Positions 1 through 6,743 are shown, counted from the stretch's first letter. The stretch: 7,206 nt of DNA from Sphaerochaetaceae bacterium (GCA_023231265.1 JALNVT010000136.1:1-7206), one strand, 5' to 3'. The notes: generated by a model from the sequence alone, not told the origin. Numbers and translations: made by a program.

Positions 1-16
1 GTATTTTTTTATTACG

Positions 17-51
17 GAAGAAAATACCACATTGCAAAGAACAATGTGGCA
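17..51 (-). terminator. Probable rho-independent terminator after udp
   Basis: Read on the minus strand, a perfect 8-bp stem CCACATTG/CAATGTGG (42-49 and 27-34) closes a 7-base loop and is followed by the T-rich run TATTTTCTT. It begins 26 bases past the udp stop codon, where the last gene of the operon should end. The T-run is interrupted, so termination may be incomplete. The plus-strand side has only a short weak T-run (ATTT), so bidirectional action is doubtful. Confidence 0.75.
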
Positions 52-75
52 TTTAAAGAAATAAATATTTATAGG

Positions 76-858
76 TTATTTCTTCAAGCTATCTGCTTTA
101 ATTAAGTTACGAATTGCCTGTATTGTAATTTCAATTGCTGATTCAGTATCGTGACAGAATTTATTTTCCATCCCAAGTTTTTCTCTTTCTTGGTTTCCAA
201 CTACCATGAAACTTGAACCACAGCGAACATGATTTTTAGCTGCAACTACAAACAAAGCTGCGCTTTCCATTTCTGAAGCTTTTACTCCAAGTCTTTTCCA
301 TGCTTCCCATTTGTTTTGAAGTTCATAGCTAACAGGCATGATTTCAGGAGAATGTTGACCATAGAAACTATCCTTACATTGAACAACACCAGTATGAGTT
401 CTGAACCCCAATGTCTCTGAAGCTTGTTTCAAAGCCAAGATACAATCAAAGTCTGCAACAGCTGGGAATTCAATAGGAGCATACTCTCTGGAAGTACCTT
501 CAAATCTGATAGCACCAGTTGCAATTACAACATCACCACCTTCAACATCCAAATCAATACCACCACATGTACCAACTCTTAGGAAAGTATCAGCACCACA
601 GGCACATAACTCTTCCATAGCTATTGATGCTGATGGACCGCCAATACCTGTACTTGTAACAGAGACCTTAACTCCATCTAGTGTTCCTGTGTAAGTTGTG
701 AACTCTCTGTTCTGAGCAACTTTAGCAGGATTATCAAAAAATGCTGCAATCTTCTCACATCTTCCTGGATCTCCTGGTAATATAACGTATCTACCAACGT
801 CACCTTTTTTAGTATGTATATGATATTGAACGCCTGTTCCTTCCATGTAGTCTGACAT
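76..858 (-). CDS. udp: Uridine phosphorylase
   Basis: Cytoplasmic enzyme of pyrimidine salvage: uridine plus phosphate gives uracil and ribose-1-phosphate. The 260-residue protein has the full-length PNP/UDP phosphorylase fold. Visible motifs are the phosphate loop PGDPGR (28-33), REFTTYTG (51-58), STGIGGPS (69-76), the phosphate-binding FLRVGTCGG (92-100), EFPAVADF (130-137), the base-recognition FYGQ (165-168) and the ribose-binding EME (196-198). These line up closely with E. coli Udp as I remember it, and REFTT, STGIGGPS and EFPAVADF separate it from the DeoD branch. In E. coli the GQER segment holds the uracil-binding Gln and Arg; here it reads GQHS, so the Gln is kept and the Arg is not. 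The first ATG is preferred over an in-frame ATG at codon 5 because AGGAGA sits 6 bases upstream of it. It is the last gene, 80 bases after the nucleoside hydrolase, with its own promoter. Some preference for other nucleosides is possible. Confidence 0.93.
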   Translation of the reverse strand: MSDYMEGTGVQYHIHTKKGDVGRYVILPGDPGRCEKIAAFFDNPAKVAQNREFTTYTGTLDGVKVSVTSTGIGGPSASIAMEELCACGADTFLRVGTCGGIDLDVEGGDVVIATGAIRFEGTSREYAPIEFPAVADFDCILALKQASETLGFRTHTGVVQCKDSFYGQHSPEIMPVSYELQNKWEAWKRLGVKASEMESAALFVVAAKNHVRCGSSFMVVGNQEREKLGMENKFCHDTESAIEITIQAIRNLIKADSLKK

Positions 859-864
859 AGTATG

Positions 865-870
865 TCTCCT
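865..870 (-). promoter_or_regulatory. Ribosome binding site of udp
   Basis: Minus-strand AGGAGA lies 6 bases before the ATG at 856-858. It fixes the udp start at the first ATG instead of the internal ATG at codon 5. Confidence 0.8.
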
Positions 871-877
871 TAAATTA

Positions 878-889
878 TTATTTAAATAA
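878..889 (-). repeat. 12-bp perfect A/T palindrome in the udp leader
   Basis: TTATTTAAATAA reads the same on both strands. It falls just downstream of the predicted udp transcription start (about 894), a place where repressors often bind. The palindrome is made only of A and T in AT-rich DNA, so chance is a real explanation. No known operator was recognised. Confidence 0.35.
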
Positions 890-900
890 AGTGCAAATAG

Positions 901-929
901 ATTATACCACCACCATTTTTTGGTAGCAA
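901..929 (-). promoter_or_regulatory. Sigma-A-type promoter for udp
   Basis: On the minus strand, a -35 box TTGCTA (924-929) is followed by a 17-base spacer and a perfect -10 box TATAAT (901-906). Transcription would start near 894 (a G on the minus strand), giving a leader of about 36 bases before the udp ATG. The promoter sits in the only sizeable gap between the catabolic genes, so udp can probably be expressed apart from the upstream operon. The spacer and the end of the -35 box contain the inverted repeat ACCA-N5-TGGT (912-924). Confidence 0.75.
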
Positions 930-938
930 GTGTAACTA

Positions 939-1859
939 TTATTTAGATAAACTTTTTGATAGCATATCAAAGAATTTATCTGAATCTGCTTTTATTCCAA
1001 CATGAGTCTTGCTGTTTTTGTCTGGCCAATTTCCCACAGTCATTCCATATGTGAATTCGCCTTTGGTCTCAACATCAATATCTCTTTCTACAAAAGAGAA
1101 AATAGATGGATCCATAAGATAAGCTATGCAGCAAGGATCATGCATTGCTGGATACTCATGATTTGCATCCACACATGTACTTGTGTAATATTCCATGCCA
1201 TCTATGAAGATCTCTCTAGCTCTGGTTGGAGAGTTCTTCTGCTCCTCTTTGAAGCGTTTGAATTCATCTTTACCAAGCTGCACCTGTTTTGTAACATCAA
1301 GACCCATCATATAGATCTCTGCACCGCTGCTAAATACAATGCGGGCTGCTTCAGGATCTGCATAAACATTGAATTCTGCAGTTGGAGTTATATTTCCTTC
1401 AATTAAAGAGCCTCCCATGATGATAATTCTTTTTACATTATCAATGACACGAGGTTCTTTTTTTATTATAACTGCAATATCTGTTAAAGGACCAATTGCA
1501 ACTAAATTTATCTCACCTGGATTACTCATGATTGTATCAATTGTGAAATCAATTCCATCACCAGCACACTGTTTGATTCTTTGTTGTGTGAATGTTGGAC
1601 CTGCATATCCACCTTTACCGTGGATTTTCTCTGCAATGACCTGCTTTCTTATCAAAGGAGAGCTGCATCCTCTGTAGACAGGAACATCCATTTTTATTTC
1701 TTCTGTAAGTTTTAAAGCATTCTCAAGGGTATCCTCGACAACTGCATTACCTGCAACTGCAACAATACCTTCGACTTTTAAATTAGTGGCGCCGTTAGCA
1801 AGTAAAATTGCAACAGCGTCGTCTTGTCCGGGATCACAGTCTAAAATTAATCTTTCCAT
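939..1859 (-). CDS. Nucleoside hydrolase, IunH/RihA-B type
   Basis: Cytoplasmic Ca2+-dependent N-ribohydrolase that splits a ribonucleoside with water into free ribose and base. The 306 residues match the family length. The calcium-binding signature DCDPGQDDA is at 7-15, with D7, D9, D13 and D14 present. HGKGG with H80, AIGPLTD (121-127), MGGS (148-151), TPTAEFNVYADPEAA (158-172), GLDVT (186-190) and the catalytic/Ca2+ segment HDP (240-242) follow in family order. The sequence resembles the pyrimidine-preferring E. coli RihA/RihB, but substrate cannot be settled from motifs. An in-frame TTG four codons upstream (1869-1871) is possible, but no ribosome site precedes it; the ATG at 1857-1859 has GGAAG about 6 bases upstream and gives the usual M-x-x-L-I-L-D-C-D start. 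It lies 22 bases after the nitroreductase stop, consistent with co-transcription. It is the one hydrolytic route beside two phosphorolytic ones. Confidence 0.92.
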   Translation of the reverse strand: MERLILDCDPGQDDAVAILLANGATNLKVEGIVAVAGNAVVEDTLENALKLTEEIKMDVPVYRGCSSPLIRKQVIAEKIHGKGGYAGPTFTQQRIKQCAGDGIDFTIDTIMSNPGEINLVAIGPLTDIAVIIKKEPRVIDNVKRIIIMGGSLIEGNITPTAEFNVYADPEAARIVFSSGAEIYMMGLDVTKQVQLGKDEFKRFKEEQKNSPTRAREIFIDGMEYYTSTCVDANHEYPAMHDPCCIAYLMDPSIFSFVERDIDVETKGEFTYGMTVGNWPDKNSKTHVGIKADSDKFFDMLSKSLSK

Positions 1860-1881
1860 TTTTTCTTCCAATTTATATTAT

Positions 1882-2490
1882 TTAACGATAGAAAGTCGTA
1901 ACCTCATCTAATTTTTGCCTTATTTTTGGACGTATTTCTTCATCTGGGTAACCAAATGTTATTACGATACCAACGCCATATTTCTCCTTATCAAGATTGA
2001 GTACATCAAGTACCTTATCTTCCATAAAGCCTTCAATGGCACATGATTGAACACCTTTTTCAACAGCTGCATTCATCATATTTGAACAGACCAAATATGT
2101 CTGAGCTTTTAGCCATGATTCAATTCTACCTTCATCTCTCAAGAATTCATAATAACCTCTGTAGTCATCTAAAAATTCATCAAGCTCTCCAGGAAATCTT
2201 TTGGCTCTGCTTATTACCAAAGGATCTTCAGGACTCATTGAAGTTTTTGGAGTGCACAATACGATAGAAAAAGCAGATGTCTTCATACTTTCTTGTTTAA
2301 AACATGCATTGTAAAGATTTTCTTTCACATTGTCATTAAGGACAACATGAAAAGACCAAGCTTCGAAACCAAAACTAGATGGTGTCAAACGTCCACTATC
2401 TAAAATATCATAGATGATTGAATCATCAACTTTTAGATTTTTATACTTTTTACATGCAAACCGTGTCTGCATAAGATCTTTAAATACCAC
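1882..2490 (-). CDS. NfsB-like FMN-dependent nitroreductase family protein
   Basis: Predicted cytoplasmic flavoprotein of 202 residues, an ordinary length for the nitroreductase fold. Compared with E. coli NfsB from memory, the FMN-contact features R10 and K14 (in TRFACKKY), PSS (37-39), IEGF (152-155) and the C-terminal PKIR (188-191) are present; the position-12 serine is Ala, and the residues matching NfsB N71 and K74 appear to be Lys and Ser. An aromatic pair at Y113-Y114 lies where NfsB has its substrate-gating phenylalanines. The start is GTG: an in-frame TAG lies only five codons upstream, and the next ATG (codon 7) would remove part of the conserved N-terminus. It overlaps deoD by 11 bases, with GAGG about 9 bases before the GTG, so its translation is probably coupled to deoD. 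The natural substrate is unknown. Family members range from quinone/nitro reductases to the pyrimidine-pathway enzyme RutE, so a role tied to nucleobase metabolism is possible but unproven. Confidence 0.88.
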   Translation of the reverse strand: MVFKDLMQTRFACKKYKNLKVDDSIIYDILDSGRLTPSSFGFEAWSFHVVLNDNVKENLYNACFKQESMKTSAFSIVLCTPKTSMSPEDPLVISRAKRFPGELDEFLDDYRGYYEFLRDEGRIESWLKAQTYLVCSNMMNAAVEKGVQSCAIEGFMEDKVLDVLNLDKEKYGVGIVITFGYPDEEIRPKIRQKLDEVTTFYR

Positions 2491-3199
2491 TTGCCACTGC
2501 CTCTAGAGCGGTTAATATCATTTTATTATTTCCTGCCATTCTGTCTTCATCTTTGAAACACTTTCCTGTCACACAACTATCAGTCATTGTAAGAATTGAA
2601 AAAGCGTTTTTCTTTGCCCTAAGAGCATTGCAATATAAAGCATATGTTTCCATATCTTGAGCAATTGCTCCCATATCAGCCCAACTCTTCCAAGAATCAG
2701 CACCCATATAGTAATAAGTACTGAAGTAGTCACTTGAAAGAACCATACCTTCTTTATGTCTGTATCCAAGTTTTGTTGCACACTCTTTCACTTTAAATAG
2801 AAGTTTTGGACTGCAAACTGGACTGAAAGTTCCTTTCAAGTCGTATTGCTGTGCCCAAGCTGTATCGGTAGAAGCTGTCAGAGCCAATACCAAGTCGCCA
2901 ACCTCCAGAGATTCATCATATCCTCCACAGGTACCAATTCTGATGATATTATCAACATCATACTGATCAAATAATTCCCAGGAATAAATACCTATAGAAG
3001 CACAACCCATTCCAGAGGCCATGGTGCTAACAGGTACACCTTTGTATGTACCTGTATAGCAAGGAATACCTCTAACAGAAGAAACTAGTTTAGCATCATC
3101 CATGAAATTTTCTGAAATATACTTTGCTCTAATTGGATCACCTGGCATCAAGACAGATTTAGCTATTTCGTTTTTATTTGCACTGTTATGTGGTGTCAT
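2480..3199 (-). CDS. deoD: Purine nucleoside phosphorylase, DeoD type
   Basis: Cytoplasmic enzyme, hexameric in its family, that converts purine (deoxy)ribonucleosides and phosphate to base and pentose-1-phosphate. The 239 residues fit DeoD. Family residues at E. coli-like positions include H4 (in MTPHN), G20 and R24 (in PGDPIRAKY), R43, and R87 in the RIGTCGG segment. The ribose-binding motif, usually EME, reads DME at 182-184. The catalytic acid is probably D207 (MTDS, usually VSDH), with R220 as its partner. These changes mark a divergent DeoD, and base specificity may differ. An in-frame TTG directly precedes the ATG; I choose the ATG at 3197-3199 because AAAGGAG is 7 bases before the TTG-ATG junction, a better distance for the ATG, and because it restores the standard M-T-P-H start. 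The ATG overlaps the permease stop by one base (TGATG), and the 3' end overlaps the nitroreductase start, so it is embedded in a translationally coupled block. Confidence 0.92.
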   Translation of the reverse strand: MTPHNSANKNEIAKSVLMPGDPIRAKYISENFMDDAKLVSSVRGIPCYTGTYKGVPVSTMASGMGCASIGIYSWELFDQYDVDNIIRIGTCGGYDESLEVGDLVLALTASTDTAWAQQYDLKGTFSPVCSPKLLFKVKECATKLGYRHKEGMVLSSDYFSTYYYMGADSWKSWADMGAIAQDMETYALYCNALRAKKNAFSILTMTDSCVTGKCFKDEDRMAGNNKMILTALEAVASGI

Positions 3200-4104
3200 C
3201 AAGAAGCTCCTTTCTCATAAGGAATACCGTTAGCTTGAGGTGCATAATCTTTACCAGAGGTAGCGATCAATGCAATTAAAGTAACAGCATAAGGTAAGAT
3301 ATTGAAGTATTCTGATGGAAGGGAAGCAAGAGCTGGAATGTTATTAGAAATTACAGCGAATGCCTGTGCTCCACCAAATAGAATAGCAGCAAGAGTAACA
3401 CCGAGAGGAGACCAACGACCGAATGATACTGCAGCAAGTGCAATATAACCACGACCACCGATTGTTCCAGATGTGTATTGAATTGTCTGTGTTAATACGA
3501 TACATCCACCAGCAAGTCCTGCTAATGAACCTGAAATCATAACGCCAGAATAACGCATCAAACGAACATTGATACCAACAGAATCTGCAGCAGCTGGATG
3601 CTCACCACAAGCTCTTAGGTGCATACCAAATGGAGTCTTATACATTACAAACCATGCTATGATTACAACAGCAATAGCAATATAAGCTGTAGGATACATA
3701 CCAAATCTATCAGTTAGCATACCAACTTGGTACTCTTTTGTTCTATCAGCTTTAAATAAAATTTGAGCTACGAAAATAGTGGTACCATCAGCCAATAAGT
3801 TAATACCAGTACCAGAAATAGTTTGGTCAGCTTTTAAATCAACAGATGCAGCGGCATGGATCAATGAGAAAGCCCAACCTGTAGCAGTACCTACCAATAA
3901 AGCAACAACTAAGGAGTATCTGCCAGCACCGGCAGCTTCCATCAAATAGTGTGTACTTGCAGCAGCACATGCTCCAAGACCCATCAGACCTTCAATAGCG
4001 ATGTTAACAACACCAGAACGTTCGGTGAACATACCACCGATAGCGGCTATAAGAATAGGGGATACAATCATCAAGATTGTAGGTAATTGTGTTAAAATAT
4101 TCAT
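3199..4104 (-). CDS. nupQ: Nucleoside ABC transporter permease 2 (NupQ-like)
   Basis: Integral membrane subunit of a BMP-family nucleoside importer (BPD_transp_2 superfamily). The 301-residue protein is almost entirely hydrophobic helices; I see about eight to nine likely membrane segments, starting at 8-25 and ending near 268-284. Conserved signatures of the second permease are TERSGVVNIAIEGLM (27-41), ADQTISGTGINLLA (92-105) and the cytoplasmic loop TPFGMHLRACGEHPAAADS (157-175), which probably contacts the ATPase. It should pair with the preceding permease to form the channel. The ATG overlaps the upstream stop by one base (TAATG). Its AGGAGG (4118-4123) is 13 bases from the ATG, longer than usual, suggesting re-initiation by ribosomes finishing the first permease. 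The symbol follows the B. subtilis NupNOPQ guanosine system; Lactococcus NupC is the equivalent subunit. The exact nucleoside is not deducible. Confidence 0.92.
   Translation of the reverse strand: MNILTQLPTILMIVSPILIAAIGGMFTERSGVVNIAIEGLMGLGACAAASTHYLMEAAGAGRYSLVVALLVGTATGWAFSLIHAAASVDLKADQTISGTGINLLADGTTIFVAQILFKADRTKEYQVGMLTDRFGMYPTAYIAIAVVIIAWFVMYKTPFGMHLRACGEHPAAADSVGINVRLMRYSGVMISGSLAGLAGGCIVLTQTIQYTSGTIGGRGYIALAAVSFGRWSPLGVTLAAILFGGAQAFAVISNNIPALASLPSEYFNILPYAVTLIALIATSGKDYAPQANGIPYEKGAS
3207..3213 (-). promoter_or_regulatory. Ribosome binding site of deoD inside the permease gene
   Basis: Minus-strand AAAGGAG lies within the last codons of the second permease, 10 bases before the ATG and 7 before the alternative TTG. 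The spacing favours the ATG start and fits coupled translation with the overlapping stop codon. Confidence 0.75.
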
Positions 4105-5210
4105 TATTTACTCAAAGCCTCCTCTCTTAATTTCTTTGTGAGTCTCTTCTGTTTTACAATCTCAAGTCCACTTCTTAGTGAGATAAATACAACGATAAGA
4201 CCTTGAATAATATATGTAATTTCTTTTGGAATATTTCTTGATTGCATCAAAGATTGGCTCTGTTTTAGAATACCAAACAAGACACCAGCAAGTAAGTTAC
4301 CAATAGCAGTATTGTTACCAACAAGTGATACAGCGATACCCATGAATCCGTAGTTATCCATTCCTGTAATAATACGACCCTTAGGGAATGCTCCACCAAG
4401 AAGAACAATAGCACCAGCTAGACCTGCAAAAGCACCAGCAAATAGCATACTTGCTGTTACTGAACGTACAGTTGAAATACCACTGCATTTTGCAGCATAT
4501 TTATTGTAACCTGTAGCTCTCATGCTATAACCAAGTTTTGTCTTATTTAGAACAAAATAATAAATTGCAACCATCAACAGAACAAAGAATATACCAGTGT
4601 TGAAGTTTGAAGTTGGAATCAAGAACTTAGTGAGTTTTGATTCAAGTGGTAATGGAGCTGTATTGTATGTTGTTGCACCTGGAAGAGTGAAACCCCACAA
4701 ACGGCTTGTATATAGAGCTATGTAGTTCAACATAATTGTTGCAACAACTTCGCTTACGTTGAATTTTGCTTTCAAAATACCAACGATACCACCCCAGAGA
4801 GAACCTGCAATTATAGCTGCAATCAAACAGAAGAACCACAAGCCAGGGAAAGGAGTTACAAGTAGAGCTACAGTTTGAGCTGCAGTCATACCCATTATAT
4901 ACTGACCTTCAGCACCAATGTTGAATAGGCCTACTCTTGCAGGAAGACCCATTGCAAGACCACATAGGATGTAAGGCATTGAATAAGCCAAAGTCTCACC
5001 TACATATCTAAAATTCCAGTCACCATTTCTTTTTGCAACCCCAAACATTGATTCAGTAATAGAACTGAACATATCTGCTGGGTTTCTGCCAACCAATAAA
5101 ATTAGCAAGGTACCAACTAGGAAACCAAGCATAACAACCAATATTGAAATAGCTACATCACTATCAAGTAATTTATCAATAAAGGTTCTGTTTTCGTCTT
5201 TAGCCTTCAT
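4104..5210 (-). CDS. nupP: Nucleoside ABC transporter permease 1 (NupP-like)
   Basis: First membrane subunit of the importer, 368 residues, of the BPD_transp_2 superfamily. A short charged N-terminus precedes the first membrane helix (about 19-41); further hydrophobic segments lie near 73-91, 104-120, 125-147, 154-170, 205-223, 250-273, 287-315 and 328-345, and the C-terminus is basic. The family signature GLFNIGAEGQ (94-103) and the EVVATIMLNYIALY segment identify the longer NupP/NupB-type permease, distinct from the shorter NupQ type. The loop LGYSMRATGYNKYAAKCSGI resembles the ATPase-coupling loop of these transporters. The ATG is preceded by GGGAG with 6 bases between, and the gene starts 11 bases inside the end of the ATPase gene, which supports coupled, stoichiometric production. 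No truncation or frameshift is visible. Confidence 0.92.
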   Translation of the reverse strand: MKAKDENRTFIDKLLDSDVAISILVVMLGFLVGTLLILLVGRNPADMFSSITESMFGVAKRNGDWNFRYVGETLAYSMPYILCGLAMGLPARVGLFNIGAEGQYIMGMTAAQTVALLVTPFPGLWFFCLIAAIIAGSLWGGIVGILKAKFNVSEVVATIMLNYIALYTSRLWGFTLPGATTYNTAPLPLESKLTKFLIPTSNFNTGIFFVLLMVAIYYFVLNKTKLGYSMRATGYNKYAAKCSGISTVRSVTASMLFAGAFAGLAGAIVLLGGAFPKGRIITGMDNYGFMGIAVSLVGNNTAIGNLLAGVLFGILKQSQSLMQSRNIPKEITYIIQGLIVVFISLRSGLEIVKQKRLTKKLREEALSK

Positions 5211-6738
5211 CTTTTTCTCCCTTCTCGCTTGAAGCCATCATGAGTCCAATCTCTCTTTGTGAAACTTCACCATCGTTAAATATACCAACTATATGACCAT
5301 GGCTAATAGCTGCGATTCTATCGCAAAGATTCATGATTTCGTCCAGTTCAAATGAAACCAGTAGAATTGCCTGACCTTTATCTCTTTCTTCGATAATTCT
5401 TTTACGAATGAATTCAATAGCACCTACATCAAGACCACGTGTTGGTTGAGCAATCATCAAAAGTTTTGGGCTCAATTCAATTTCACGAGCAATGATAGCT
5501 TTCTGTTGGTTACCACCAGAAAGAGATCCTGCTACAGTATCTGCACCCAAACCTGTTCTGACATCAAAGTCTTCAATCTGTTGACTTGCAACTTCTTTGA
5601 ATTTAGGGAAGTTTAAAGTATGATATTTAGTAGAATATTTTGGTTTGTAGAAATCTTTCAATACAGCGTTTTCACTCAAAGTGAATTGTTTTACCATACC
5701 ATATTTATGTCTATCTTCAGGAACATGTCCAAGGCCTTTTTCTATTCTGCCTCGGATGCTTTCATGAGTTATATCATTTCCATCAAGTAGGATCTTTCCT
5801 TCTGAAACAGGAAGCATACCACAAAGTCCCATCAAAAGCTCACTCTGTCCATTGCCATCTACACCTGCAATACCAAGTATCTCACCTTCATGAATCTGTA
5901 ATGAAAGATCTTTAACCTTAGATATGCCATTGTGATCTTTAACTGTTATATTCTGAACATCAAGCATGACCTTACCAATTTTTGGAGGGTTCTTTGTAAT
6001 TTCAAATTTAACAGCACGACCAACCATCATGGAAGCCAATTCGTTTTCAGATACATCAGCAACATTAACTGTACCAATGTACTTACCACGACGAAGAACA
6101 CTACATTTATCACATACTGTTTTGATTTCTTTAAGCTTGTGTGTGATTAGTATTATAGTTTTGCCTTCAGCTTGGAGTTTTTTGATGATGATCATAAGTT
6201 CATCAATTTCTTGTGGAGTCAATACAGCTGTGGGTTCATCAAAAATAATAATTTGAGAATCAGAATATAATGTCTTTAGAATCTCTACTCTCTGCTGCTG
6301 GCCAACTGAAATATCGTCTATCTTAGATTTTGGATCTACCTTAAGACCATATTTATCACTGAGTTCTTGAACCTTTTTTTCTGCTATACCTAAGTTCAGT
6401 GTGTGAAATCTTGTTCTTGGTTCTCTTCCCAAAACAATATTTTCTGTAACAGTGTAGTTGTGAACCAGTTTGAAGTGTTGGTGTACCATACCAATACCAA
6501 TATCGGTAGCTACATTTGGATTTTTAATGGAAACTTCTTTTCCATTAATCTTAATAATGCCATTATCAGCTTCGTATGCACCGAACAGAATAGACATAAG
6601 TGTTGATTTTCCAGCACCATTCTCACCAAGAAGGGCGTGTACTTCATTCTTTTCCACTCTTAAGGTAACATCGTCATTTGCTATAATGCCCGGAAATGTT
6701 TTTGTAATATTTAGCATTTCAATTGCGTAATCACTCAC
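5200..6738 (-). CDS. nupO: Nucleoside ABC transporter ATPase, two fused ATPase domains (NupO-like)
   Basis: Cytoplasmic energy-supplying subunit of 512 residues with two tandem nucleotide-binding domains, the arrangement of RbsA and BMP-linked transporters. Domain 1 has Walker A GENGAGKST (38-46), Q-loop Q87, signature SVGQQ (144-148), Walker B ending DE (167-168) and switch H200. Domain 2 has GVDGNGQSE (292-300) in place of a Walker A lysine, a canonical LSGGNQQ signature (406-412), and AQP (430-432) where D-E-P would be. By the usual head-to-tail pairing, one ATP site joins domain 1 Walker motifs with the domain 2 signature and should hydrolyse; the other is degenerate. This asymmetry is common in the family. 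Start is GTG with AGGGAGG 5 bases upstream. The gene follows the binding-protein gene after 161 bases and overlaps the first permease by 11 bases. The symbol is by analogy with B. subtilis NupO. Confidence 0.94.
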   Translation of the reverse strand: MSDYAIEMLNITKTFPGIIANDDVTLRVEKNEVHALLGENGAGKSTLMSILFGAYEADNGIIKINGKEVSIKNPNVATDIGIGMVHQHFKLVHNYTVTENIVLGREPRTRFHTLNLGIAEKKVQELSDKYGLKVDPKSKIDDISVGQQQRVEILKTLYSDSQIIIFDEPTAVLTPQEIDELMIIIKKLQAEGKTIILITHKLKEIKTVCDKCSVLRRGKYIGTVNVADVSENELASMMVGRAVKFEITKNPPKIGKVMLDVQNITVKDHNGISKVKDLSLQIHEGEILGIAGVDGNGQSELLMGLCGMLPVSEGKILLDGNDITHESIRGRIEKGLGHVPEDRHKYGMVKQFTLSENAVLKDFYKPKYSTKYHTLNFPKFKEVASQQIEDFDVRTGLGADTVAGSLSGGNQQKAIIAREIELSPKLLMIAQPTRGLDVGAIEFIRKRIIEERDKGQAILLVSFELDEIMNLCDRIAAISHGHIVGIFNDGEVSQREIGLMMASSEKGEKDEG

Positions 6739-6743
6739 ATTAG

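Noticed and set aside
61..72. Palindrome ATAAATATTTAT just after the udp stop codon
   Set aside because: It is pure A/T, short and in AT-rich sequence next to a better terminator hairpin; chance explains it.
1002..1677. Two plus-strand open frames opposite the nucleoside hydrolase gene
   Set aside because: They lie antisense within a well-supported gene, show no recognisable domain and have no ribosome site; their composition is that of a shadow frame.
1860..1871. TTG start that would add four codons to the nucleoside hydrolase
   Set aside because: No ribosome site precedes the TTG, while the ATG at 1857-1859 has GGAAG just upstream and fits the family N-terminus.
3200..3202. TTG start one codon before the deoD ATG
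   Set aside because: The AAAGGAG spacing suits the ATG better, and starting at the ATG gives the usual M-T-P-H N-terminus.
5932..6730. Several plus-strand open frames opposite the ATPase gene
   Set aside because: All are antisense to strongly conserved ATPase motifs and none has a plausible ribosome site or family resemblance.
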